Below are positions 1 to 4,547 of a stretch of 5,630 bases of DNA, piece after piece. How positions within the stretch are numbered: position 1 is the first letter of the stretch; every line of letters begins with the position of its first letter. The notes beneath the pieces were generated by a model that saw only the letters and a list, made by a program, of their open reading frames with translations, did not search any database and had not been told where the DNA came from. This stretch comes from Methanofastidiosum sp. Its GTDB lineage: Archaea; Methanobacteriota_B; Thermococci; Methanofastidiosales; Methanofastidiosaceae. Position numbers and translations under genes: made by a program. The stretch is taken from NCBI GenBank assembly GCA_013329085.1, contig DUKX01000152.1, positions 1 to 5,630 on the forward strand, given 5' to 3'.

Positions 1-31
1 TGCCAATAACAATAAAACTATCTTTCCTCAT
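1..31 (-). CDS. 5' end of an unidentified gene, cut by the window edge
   Basis: An ATG at 31-29 on the minus strand opens a frame reading MRKDSFIVIG before the window ends. A strong ribosome binding site, AGGAGG (43-38), lies 6 nt upstream, which supports a real start. Only ten residues are visible. The short hydrophobic FIVIG stretch could begin a Rossmann-type beta strand, but that is too little to name a family. The gene follows the geranylgeranyl reductase on the same strand after about 140 nt containing T-rich tracts and a possible promoter of its own, so it is probably a separate transcription unit. Confidence 0.6.
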   Translation of the reverse strand, partial: MRKDSFIVIG

Positions 32-97
32 TTTATTCCTCCTTTTAATTTTTAATAATCAAAATATTGTTTTATCTTATTAAAGGAAAATTATAAG

Positions 98-114
98 GAT
101 ATAACTTTTTCGGT
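98..114 (-). promoter_or_regulatory. Candidate BRE/TATA promoter for the gene leaving the left edge
   Basis: On the minus strand the sequence reads ACCGAAAAAGTTATATCC: a purine-rich BRE-like block, then a TATA-like GTTATATC (105-98). Transcription about 25 nt further on would start near 73-78, giving a leader of about 45 nt that contains the AGGAGG site. This is an assignment by pattern only. Confidence 0.4.
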
Positions 115-122
115 ATTTATCT

Positions 123-170
123 AGAAAAAATTAGAGAGTTGTCGATAATAAAAATAATAAAATAAAAGAA
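123..170 (-). terminator. T-rich intrinsic terminator region after geranylgeranyl reductase
   Basis: Directly after the reductase stop codon, the minus strand carries several T-rich tracts (TTCTTTTATTTT, TTATTTTTATTAT, then CTAATTTTTTCT) and no obvious GC-rich hairpin. Archaeal RNA polymerase commonly terminates at such oligo-T tracts. The next start codon lies about 140 nt away. Confidence 0.45.
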
Positions 171-1349
171 TTACATGAACTTTCCAAGCTTGAATAAAAG
201 TCTAGGATTCTTTGCAACTATCGCCTTTAGTATGCTTATTGTAGAAATTGTTTCAAGCTTAAGGTCTTTTAGGGTGTCTGCGATTGAATCTAGGTCCTTC
301 TCACTAAAAGTCATGAAAGCTTCTTGCGCTTTTAAGCACTTGTCAAGCTCTTCGTAGATATCTGGCATCCACATGTCGTTGTATTTCTTCAAGAAATTAG
401 CAGTGTAATCTTCTTTAGCAATAGCTTCGGCTGCAAGCTCTCCTGCATGCTTTCCTGTTATGATTGCTGTGTGGATTCCTCCACCTGTAAGTGGATTTAC
501 AAATCTTCCCGCGTCCCCTACAAGTAAAAGATTGTCCATGTAAGGCTCTTTTAACGGTCCATTTACAGGTATTGCACCGGCATTCACTTCAACTATCTTG
601 GCCTTTTTGAACCTTGGTCTTTCGATAAACTTGTCCAAATAATATTGGGCAGTTTGCTTTGCCTTTACTGGAAGGACGCCAAGCCCTACATTTGCCTGAT
701 CCTCTCCTTTGGGGAATATCCAAGTGTATCCACCAGGCGCATAACAGTCGCCAAAGTAAAGCTCAATACAGGGCTCAATCTCCATTGGCATCATAAGATA
801 CTGTATACCGGACTCTAGGTATCTCAAAGGAACAGTTGTATTCATTCCTAGTGACTTAGCAACTATTGAAGGGGGGCCATCTGCACCTATAACCATTTTA
901 GCATCAATTTGAATATCTTCGTTCATATGTTTTGCTTGTACTGTCACACCTTTAGAGTTTCTTTTTGCTGAAACAAATCGTGTCTTCATCAAAAAGTCTG
1001 CACCGCTTCTTGCGGCTTCTTTTGCAATAGCTTTATCAAATACTTCTCTATCAAGAACCATTCCACTCTTCCAGTATTTTACCTTCTCGCCATCAAGCCT
1101 TACAACTGTGCCGTTTGGTGCAATAAGTTTCACGAATTCAATCTTAGTAGAAATGTACCTGCTGTCCTGTTTCATATCAAGCTTTTCAAAAAGCCCTTGA
1201 GAAACTCCTTCGGCACACTGGACAGGTCCGCCAATCTCCTTCTTCTTTTCTATAACAAGGACATCGGCACCCTTTGCCGCATATCTTGCAGCATTGCTTC
1301 CTGCAGGCCCTCCGCCCACAACAAGAACATCACATTTGTAGTTCTTCAC
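171..1349 (-). CDS. Geranylgeranyl reductase family FAD-dependent oxidoreductase (archaeal lipid saturation)
   Basis: This 392-residue flavoprotein matches digeranylgeranylglycerophospholipid reductases, which hydrogenate the geranylgeranyl chains of archaeal ether lipids at the membrane. The N-terminal FAD-binding Rossmann fold shows GGGPAG (12-17) and the ribose-binding Glu at 34. PVQCAEG (42-48) holds the family's conserved Cys (C45), and GADGP lies at 155-159. The substrate-domain motif YxWxFP-x8-GxG is present (YTWIFP, 208-213; GLG, 222-224). The second FAD motif, GDAGRFVNPLTGGG, is at 278-291. The length is normal and no key motif is missing. The start is GTG at 1349; its GTGA overlaps the stop of the upstream ferredoxin by 4 nt, which implies translational coupling. 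No good ribosome binding site is seen at this GTG. Ferredoxin is known to support the methanosarcinal enzyme, so the pair is probably one functional unit. Family assignment is secure; the exact substrate among lipid precursors is inferred. Confidence 0.93.
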   Translation of the reverse strand: MKNYKCDVLVVGGGPAGSNAARYAAKGADVLVIEKKKEIGGPVQCAEGVSQGLFEKLDMKQDSRYISTKIEFVKLIAPNGTVVRLDGEKVKYWKSGMVLDREVFDKAIAKEAARSGADFLMKTRFVSAKRNSKGVTVQAKHMNEDIQIDAKMVIGADGPPSIVAKSLGMNTTVPLRYLESGIQYLMMPMEIEPCIELYFGDCYAPGGYTWIFPKGEDQANVGLGVLPVKAKQTAQYYLDKFIERPRFKKAKIVEVNAGAIPVNGPLKEPYMDNLLLVGDAGRFVNPLTGGGIHTAIITGKHAGELAAEAIAKEDYTANFLKKYNDMWMPDIYEELDKCLKAQEAFMTFSEKDLDSIADTLKDLKLETISTISILKAIVAKNPRLLFKLGKFM

Positions 1350-1495
1350 TCAATCGCCCCCACAGGACAGGCTTTAACACAGATCTTACACTCTGTACAG
1401 TTTTCATTAAAGATAATCTCATTCTCTGTCATATCAATGCCGTTATTTGGACACACAGAAGCACAACATGTGCAGAGAAGACATCGCTCCTTCAT
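1346..1495 (-). CDS. Small 2[4Fe-4S] ferredoxin, probable electron donor to geranylgeranyl reductase
   Basis: A short minus-strand frame encodes 49 residues from the ATG at 1495 and contains two complete cluster motifs. These are C5-x2-C8-x2-C11-x3-C15-P and C33-x2-C36-x2-C39-x3-C43-P. This is the pattern of low-potential bacterial-type ferredoxins, though 49 residues is slightly short for the class. An additional Cys at position 10 (CTCC) is not part of the usual ligand set. The stop TGA (1348-1346) overlaps the GTG start of the reductase. The ATG has no well-spaced ribosome binding site. An in-frame TTG at 1504 lies 5 nt after AAGGTGA (1516-1510), with a stop codon just upstream, so the true protein may start MKVMKER. 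Inferred role: passing electrons to the reductase's FAD. Confidence 0.9.
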   Translation of the reverse strand: MKERCLLCTCCASVCPNNGIDMTENEIIFNENCTECKICVKACPVGAIE

Positions 1496-1509
1496 AACCT
1501 TCAATTATT

Positions 1510-1516
1510 TCACCTT
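1510..1516 (-). promoter_or_regulatory. Ribosome binding site favouring a TTG start for the ferredoxin
   Basis: AAGGTGA on the minus strand pairs well with the 3' end of archaeal 16S rRNA. It lies 5 nt from the TTG at 1504-1502 but 14 nt from the ATG at 1495. Spacing therefore favours the TTG, which would add three residues. Confidence 0.55.
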
Positions 1517-1540
1517 GATAGATTTTTGACGTTTACGTTT

Positions 1541-1554
1541 TAAAATTTTTGGTT
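1541..1554 (-). promoter_or_regulatory. Candidate BRE/TATA promoter of ferredoxin-reductase operon; copy 1 of a 14-bp direct repeat
   Basis: The minus strand reads AACCAAAAATTTTA, a BRE-like AACCAAAA followed by an AT-only box that continues into AAAC. Initiation about 25 nt downstream would fall near 1516-1520, leaving a very short leader that begins at or just ahead of the AAGGTGA site. The identical 14-mer occurs at 2114-2127 upstream of the antitoxin gene. Promoter function is inferred from position and composition. Confidence 0.4.
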
Positions 1555-1590
1555 CTATAGTTATTTCAAGCTATTATTATGTTTATCTAT

Positions 1591-1865
1591 CTACTTCCTA
1601 TATATCTTATCATGATGATCATAATCTAATAATCTTATTATTTTGTTTTTTTTTTTTTCATCGATTTCATATACTAAAACGAAAGATTTTGCTAAATGAA
1701 CTCTTCTAGCGCCTTTCATTTCGCCCTTTAAAGGTTTAAACATATAAGGATTTATCAAAATTTGAATTATTTTTTTATTAATAATTCTAATTGGTGTTTG
1801 TCTTTAACAAGTAATTTAACAAATTTATTTTTCAAATGTTCCGGTATTTCTAAAGAAAATCCCAT
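1591..1865 (-). pseudogene. RelE-like mRNA interferase toxin, reading frame interrupted at an A7 run
   Basis: The ATG at 1865 opens a frame reading MGFSLEIPEHLKNKF that stops at TAA after 32 codons, directly after seven A (1776-1770). One base back, the frame continues through IIQILINP, FKPLKGEMKGARRVH, SFVLVYEIDE and LLDYDHHDKIYRK to TAG at 1591. Joined, the two frames give 91 residues, the normal size of a RelE/ParE-superfamily toxin with its basic GARRVH core and DHHDKIY tail. RelE enzymes cleave mRNA on the ribosome. The start codon directly abuts the antitoxin stop (TAAATG), the usual order for such pairs. The zero-frame heptamer A-AAA-AAA followed at once by TAA fits a -1 slippery site, so the interruption could be a mutation, a sequencing error or programmed slippage. 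A 13-A tract (1658-1646) lies in the second part. Confidence 0.85.
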
Positions 1866-2087
1866 TTAAAGACCGAAATGTTCAGCAAAATTGTTAACTT
1901 TGAAGAATTTACCTTTACGTATGGTATCTAATTTCTCTTTATATTCTACAGTTATTTCTTTATCGTCGTCTAGAATCGATAAAATAAAAGTTTCTATTTC
2001 TTCATCTGGCGTAGTCCCAATTTTTTCGCAAAATAGCTCAAATTTATGATATAATTTATTGCTAATATTAAGACTTATTGAGCCCAT
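1866..2087 (-). CDS. RelB/VapB-like ribbon-helix-helix antitoxin
   Basis: This 73-residue protein looks like the antitoxin of a type II toxin-antitoxin pair. The N-terminus, SISLNIS (3-9), can form the DNA-binding beta strand. It is followed by a helix at about 10-22, a GTTPDEE turn and a second helix at about 28-39, the ribbon-helix-helix layout. The C-terminal part (about 50-73, IRKGKFFKVNNFAEHFGL) resembles the toxin-wrapping tail of RelB/VapB proteins. Such antitoxins neutralise the toxin and repress their own promoter. The stop codon abuts the ATG of the RelE-like frame with no gap. No ribosome binding site precedes the ATG, and a TATA-like element sits about 26 nt upstream, consistent with a leaderless mRNA. 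The surrounding DNA is visibly more AT-rich than the core genes, which suggests acquisition. Family naming rests on pattern and on the neighbouring toxin. Confidence 0.75.
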   Translation of the reverse strand: MGSISLNISNKLYHKFELFCEKIGTTPDEEIETFILSILDDDKEITVEYKEKLDTIRKGKFFKVNNFAEHFGL

Positions 2088-2113
2088 GTAAATATGTTTA
2101 TTTTGATTGTTAA

Positions 2114-2127
2114 TAAAATTTTTGGTT
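2114..2127 (-). promoter_or_regulatory. Candidate BRE/TATA promoter of the toxin-antitoxin pair; copy 2 of the 14-bp direct repeat
   Basis: AACCAAAAATTTTA on the minus strand continues into TTAAC, overlaps the endA stop codon and ends 26 nt before the antitoxin ATG (2087). That spacing would place the transcription start at or next to the ATG, a leaderless arrangement that fits the missing ribosome binding site. The 14-mer is identical to the one at 1541-1554. Confidence 0.4.
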
Positions 2128-2632
2128 AAAACGTCACCCTTTTGACAAGATAATATGTAATATCATTGTCTGTATCGACAAAAGCAAAGACCATATCTTT
2201 CTTAACAGAATGTGCTATCCTAACATGCGCTGCAAGTATATTGGCGTCTATCTTTTCCCCTTCCATAAAAACATCTATTATATAATCGGCATGCTCCTCT
2301 TCTATAGAGCCCCTATAAACACGGAAGGCACACCCATATTTGAAGGCAGTTTTTACGTGATACCCTTTCTCTTTTAGATCCTTAAAAACAATGTATTTGG
2401 CAAGTATGTTCTGCTCAGCACTCCCAATCTTTAGGAGTTCTTCAAAAGTTACCTCTTTTTCATCAGAAATAACCTTAATCATGCCCCTTTCAGATAGATA
2501 AATGCCCTCGACAAAAGTCAGGTATAGCTTGTTATCGATAAGTTCGCCAAATCCTCTTTTTCTGTGAATCTTGCTAACGGCGTCGGAGTCTTTAATTATC
2601 ATCCTATTTTCAACGAGAGTGGCAGAAATCAT
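2126..2632 (-). CDS. endA: tRNA-splicing endonuclease, homotetrameric archaeal type
   Basis: EndA cuts introns out of precursor tRNAs (and rRNA) at bulge-helix-bulge structures. At 168 residues this is the short single-unit form that assembles as a homotetramer, close to the 179-residue Methanocaldococcus jannaschii enzyme. The catalytic triad is present: Y106 in FRVYRG, H114 in EEEHADY and K145 in HSVKK, with H-to-K spacing identical to that enzyme. The N-terminal domain (about 1-75) precedes the catalytic domain, which contains the family signatures KYGCAFRVYRG and VFAFVDTDNDITYY. The gene is divergent from rpo7, 91 nt apart. No ribosome binding site is visible before the ATG (the upstream sequence is TAATTATTTC), so the message may be leaderless. 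The toxin-antitoxin pair follows 38 nt downstream on the same strand. Confidence 0.95.
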   Translation of the reverse strand: MISATLVENRMIIKDSDAVSKIHRKRGFGELIDNKLYLTFVEGIYLSERGMIKVISDEKEVTFEELLKIGSAEQNILAKYIVFKDLKEKGYHVKTAFKYGCAFRVYRGSIEEEHADYIIDVFMEGEKIDANILAAHVRIAHSVKKDMVFAFVDTDNDITYYLVKRVTF

Positions 2633-2654
2633 GAAATAATTATGATTTTAGATG

Positions 2655-2668
2655 TTAAAAGCTTTTAG
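2655..2668 (-). promoter_or_regulatory. Candidate TATA element for endA, overlapping a 12-bp palindrome
   Basis: The minus strand reads CTAAAAGCTTTTAAC about 25 nt before the endA ATG. A TATA-like CTTTTAA here would give a start at or next to the ATG, matching the absent ribosome binding site. TAAAAGCTTTTA (2656-2667) is also a perfect palindrome lying between the two divergent genes, so it could bind a regulator. A TATA-like reading of the rpo7 box in reverse (TATATTTAA, 2683-2675) is an alternative. Confidence 0.3.
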
Positions 2669-2684
2669 AAACACTTAAATATAC
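2663..2684 (+). promoter_or_regulatory. BRE/TATA promoter of the rpo7-spt4-dpck-rps24e-rps27ae operon
   Basis: A purine-rich BRE-like AGAAACAC precedes a good archaeal TATA box, TTAAATATA (2675-2683). Initiation about 25 nt downstream would fall near 2704-2708, giving a short leader that still includes the AAGGTGG ribosome binding site at 2710-2716. Confidence 0.65.
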
Positions 2685-2723
2685 TTGGACCAATTTCACC
2701 ATATATTCTAAGGTGGCCATATT

Positions 2724-3266
2724 ATGTTTAAAGTTATACAGATTAGGGATACTGCAAGGGTTCCACCCAATAAATTTGGTGGGGAACTTAGCCAATCCAT
2801 AGCTGAAATCCTTCAGGGTCAGTATGAAGGGACCTGGGATAAAGATCTTGGATTTATTCTTGCTATCCACAACATCATTGAAATAGGGGATGGAAAGATA
2901 GTGCCTGGCGATGGCAGCGCCTATTATGACACAGTATTTGAGGCTTTAATTTACCTTCCAAAACTCTATGAAGTTGTTGAAGGAGAAGTTGAGGAAATAA
3001 CTGAGTTTGGCGCATTTGTAAGGCTTGGGCCCATAGATGGTCTAGTCCACGTATCCCAGCTTACAAACGACTTCATAAATTACGATAAGAAAAATAATAC
3101 TCTTTCCGGTAAGGAGAGCGGAAGAGCCCTAAAAGCAGGCGACAAGATAAGAGGCAGGATTGTAACTCTTTCCCTTAAGAGGGGTTCTGCAAAGATTGGG
3201 CTTACCATGAGACAGCCTTACCTAGGAAAGTATGAATGGATAGCAGAGGAAAAGAAAGAGGGATAA
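2724..3266 (+). CDS. rpoE1: DNA-directed RNA polymerase subunit Rpo7 (RpoE', RPB7 homologue)
   Basis: Rpo7 forms the stalk of archaeal RNA polymerase with Rpo4, binds nascent RNA and helps open-complex formation and termination. The 180-residue product has the expected two parts. An N-terminal RNP-like tip domain (about 1-80) carries IRDTARVPPNKFG and GTWDKDLGFILAI. An S1 OB-fold (about 82-164) carries VEGEVEEITEFGAFVRLGPIDGLVHVSQL in family order and ends GSAKIGLTMRQPYLG. Length is normal. The ATG follows AAGGTGG at 7-nt spacing. It is the first gene of the operon and is followed after 1 nt by spt4, the common euryarchaeal order. Confidence 0.96.
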   Translation: MFKVIQIRDTARVPPNKFGGELSQSIAEILQGQYEGTWDKDLGFILAIHNIIEIGDGKIVPGDGSAYYDTVFEALIYLPKLYEVVEGEVEEITEFGAFVRLGPIDGLVHVSQLTNDFINYDKKNNTLSGKESGRALKAGDKIRGRIVTLSLKRGSAKIGLTMRQPYLGKYEWIAEEKKEG

Positions 3267-3267
3267 A

Positions 3268-3453
3268 ATGAAGGTAGCATGCCAGAAATGTCAGAGAATT
3301 CTATATGAAAACATGTGCCCAGTGTGCAAGGATGACAAAACTACTGACAACTGGAGCGGCATTGTCGTAATAATTGATCCTGAAAGATCAAAGATAGCCA
3401 AGGCCATTGGAGTCAATGTTCCTGGTGCCTATGCCCTTAAGGTTAGGGGATGA
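3268..3453 (+). CDS. spt4: Transcription elongation factor Spt4 (RpoE'')
   Basis: A 61-residue zinc protein with C5-x2-C8 and C17-x2-C20, followed by TTDNWSGIVVIIDPERSKIAKAIG, the archaeal Spt4 signature. Spt4 pairs with the NGN domain of Spt5 (not in this window) to clamp RNA polymerase and raise processivity. The gene starts 1 nt after the rpo7 stop and uses GAGGG at 3259-3263 as its ribosome binding site, inside the previous coding end. It has historically been annotated as polymerase subunit E''. Confidence 0.95.
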   Translation: MKVACQKCQRILYENMCPVCKDDKTTDNWSGIVVIIDPERSKIAKAIGVNVPGAYALKVRG

Positions 3454-3462
3454 AGTAAAGAG

Positions 3463-3981
3463 ATGGCTCTTGTTCTCACAGAAGATCTCAGATTGAAACT
3501 AAAATCTCCTATGGGACTTCTTATAGAAGGCGATGTTGAATCCATTATGGATAGACTTTTGCCTGTAATAAGGAATAAGAGGATAATATCCGTCGGGGAT
3601 GTTGTTTCTCAAAATCTTATCGACCATGGGATTTACCCGGAACTTGTAATTGTCGATGGAAGGAACTTGAGAGCCGAAATAGACGATTGTATTGAGTGTG
3701 ATAACACAGTTACAGTTGAAAATCCTCAATCAGAGATTACTGGTGAGCTTTGGGTGGCTATTGAGCGATTATTTATGGACAAAACCAAAAGGTTTAAAAA
3801 AATATTGGTAGAGGGAGAAGAAGATTTGGCAGTTATGCCTGCTGTTCTCCACGGAGATGGGGATACAGTTGTACTTTATGGTCAGCCCGATAGGGGAATT
3901 GTGATTATTGAAGTAACAGAACAGAAAAAAAGGGAGATATCAGATTATTTAAATGAGATGGAGGGAGATCTATGGAATTAA
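3463..3981 (+). CDS. GTP-dependent dephospho-CoA kinase (DUF359 family)
   Basis: This 172-residue protein belongs to the archaeal DUF359 family, shown in Thermococcus to phosphorylate dephospho-CoA with GTP. It therefore catalyses the last step of coenzyme A synthesis, unrelated in sequence to bacterial CoaE. Recognisable blocks in order are: an N-terminal LRLKLKSPMGLLIEG; ISVGDVVSQNLIDHGIYPEL (42-61); the acidic IVDGR (63-67); VENPQSEIT (85-93, where relatives often have NPAG); LVEGEEDL (115-122); and VLYGQPDRGIV (137-147). The Asp/Glu residues in these blocks are the candidate metal and nucleotide ligands. The start is 9 nt after the spt4 stop, with GGGGATGA as ribosome binding site. The end overlaps eS24 by 10 nt. 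Its place between transcription and ribosomal genes is common in Euryarchaeota. Confidence 0.9.
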   Translation: MALVLTEDLRLKLKSPMGLLIEGDVESIMDRLLPVIRNKRIISVGDVVSQNLIDHGIYPELVIVDGRNLRAEIDDCIECDNTVTVENPQSEITGELWVAIERLFMDKTKRFKKILVEGEEDLAVMPAVLHGDGDTVVLYGQPDRGIVIIEVTEQKKREISDYLNEMEGDLWN

Positions 3982-4268
3982 CGATCGTAAACGAGAGAGA
4001 GAACCCACTATTCAACAGAAAAGAATTAGAAGTTAAAGTAATTCATGATGGTGGAACTCCTAAGGTATCAGAAGTTAGGGATAAGTTGTCTGCTTTAAAG
4101 AGCTTTAAAATGGATTCCTTTGTAGTAAGATCCATTGAAACTGGATATGGGAAGGAAGAATCTATTGCTAAGATATACGTGTACAGCGACCCAAAAACCC
4201 TAATGAGAGTCGAACAGAAATATATATTGAAAAGAAATGGCTTGATTGTGGAAAAGGAGGAAAATTAA
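3972..4268 (+). CDS. rps24e: 30S ribosomal protein eS24
   Basis: The 98-residue product is the archaeal/eukaryal small-subunit protein S24e. It opens with MELTIVNERENPLFNRKEL and has the central PKVSEVRDKLSALK and FVVRSIETGYGKEES blocks of the family, with a C-terminal IYVYSDPKTLMRVEQKY. Length is typical. The ATG lies inside the end of the dephospho-CoA kinase gene (10-nt overlap) and is preceded by GGAGG (3960-3964) at 7-nt spacing. Its stop shares one base with the next start (TAATG). Confidence 0.96.
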   Translation: MELTIVNERENPLFNRKELEVKVIHDGGTPKVSEVRDKLSALKSFKMDSFVVRSIETGYGKEESIAKIYVYSDPKTLMRVEQKYILKRNGLIVEKEEN

Positions 4269-4423
4269 TGCCGTCCATGTACAGCATAGAGGGAGACAAG
4301 GTAATTAAAAAGAATCCTTACTGCCCAAGATGTGGCCCTGGCACATTTATGGCCGACCACAAGGACAGATTTGTATGTGGCAAATGTGCATACACCCAAT
4401 CCAAAAAATTAGAAAAAAAATAG
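4268..4423 (+). CDS. rps27ae: 30S ribosomal protein eS31 (S27ae), zinc ribbon
   Basis: A short gene of 51 codons reading MPSMYSIEGDKVIKKNPYCP and ending QSKKLEKK. It carries a four-cysteine zinc ribbon, C19-x2-C22 and C37-x2-C40, with CPRCGPGTFMA and RFVCGKC characteristic of archaeal S27ae. This is the ubiquitin-free counterpart of the eukaryotic ubiquitin-S27a fusion. GGAGG (4256-4260) sits 7 nt before the ATG, supporting this start over the Met at codon 4. The start overlaps the eS24 stop by one base. It is the last gene of the operon; in many archaea kae1 follows, but here a terminator and sepF do. Confidence 0.96.
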   Translation: MPSMYSIEGDKVIKKNPYCPRCGPGTFMADHKDRFVCGKCAYTQSKKLEKK

Positions 4424-4427
4424 ATAA

Positions 4428-4457
4428 TAACTATTGTTTAACAATAGTTAAACTTTT
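4428..4457 (+). terminator. Palindromic hairpin plus T-run ending the rpo7-rps27ae operon
   Basis: TAACTATTGTT (4428-4438) and AACAATAGTTA (4440-4450) are perfect inverted arms around a single T. In RNA the middle bases would form a loop of about 5 nt on a 9-bp stem. AAC and then TTTTTT follow (to 4459). It begins 4 nt after the eS31 stop. The T-run alone could suffice for an archaeal polymerase, and the perfect symmetry would also suit a protein-binding site. Confidence 0.6.
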
Positions 4458-4472
4458 TTAACTGCTGTTGTA

Positions 4473-4490
4473 AGCGAAAACTATAAAAAG
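4473..4490 (+). promoter_or_regulatory. BRE/TATA promoter of the sepF-zpr1 unit
   Basis: GCGAAAAC (BRE-like) is followed directly by TATAAAAAG, a strong archaeal TATA box at 4482-4490. Transcription would begin near 4510-4515 and give a leader of about 45-50 nt. The box lies after the upstream terminator, so sepF is expected to be transcribed independently of the ribosomal operon. Confidence 0.6.
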
Positions 4491-4499
4491 GGTTAGTTA

Positions 4500-4537
4500 C
4501 ATATTAATAGTTAGCGTTAGTATTAATGATTAATATG
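4500..4537 (+). repeat. Repeated TATTAAT half-sites in the sepF leader, candidate operator
   Basis: TATTAAT occurs at 4502-4508 and 4521-4527, and its reverse complement ATTAATA at 4529-4535. The last two form the perfect palindrome TATTAAT-G-ATTAATA. The outer copies form a 9-bp inverted repeat (CATATTAAT at 4500-4508, ATTAATATG at 4529-4537). The cluster lies around and just after the predicted start site and ahead of the ribosome binding site, where a bound repressor could block transcription. It is AT-only sequence, so chance cannot be excluded. Confidence 0.4.
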
Positions 4538-4547
4538 GGCTCCATAA

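Noticed and set aside
1197..1543. Plus-strand open frames of about 90-110 codons opposite the reductase start and ferredoxin
   Set aside because: They lie antisense to two well-supported genes, have no ribosome binding site and encode no recognisable domain; they are shadows of the minus-strand genes.
1581..1593. TAGATAGATA tandem tetranucleotide after the toxin stop
   Set aside because: Only two and a half units; too short to call a repeat element or attachment site.
1591..1865. Treating the 32-codon frame from 1865 as a complete small gene
   Set aside because: The following frame continues the RelE-like fold without a gap, so the short frame is a fragment of one toxin gene, not a separate product.
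2655..2870. Minus-strand open frame overlapping the rpo7 start
   Set aside because: It is antisense to the conserved N-terminus of Rpo7 and crosses its promoter; no domain or start signal supports it.
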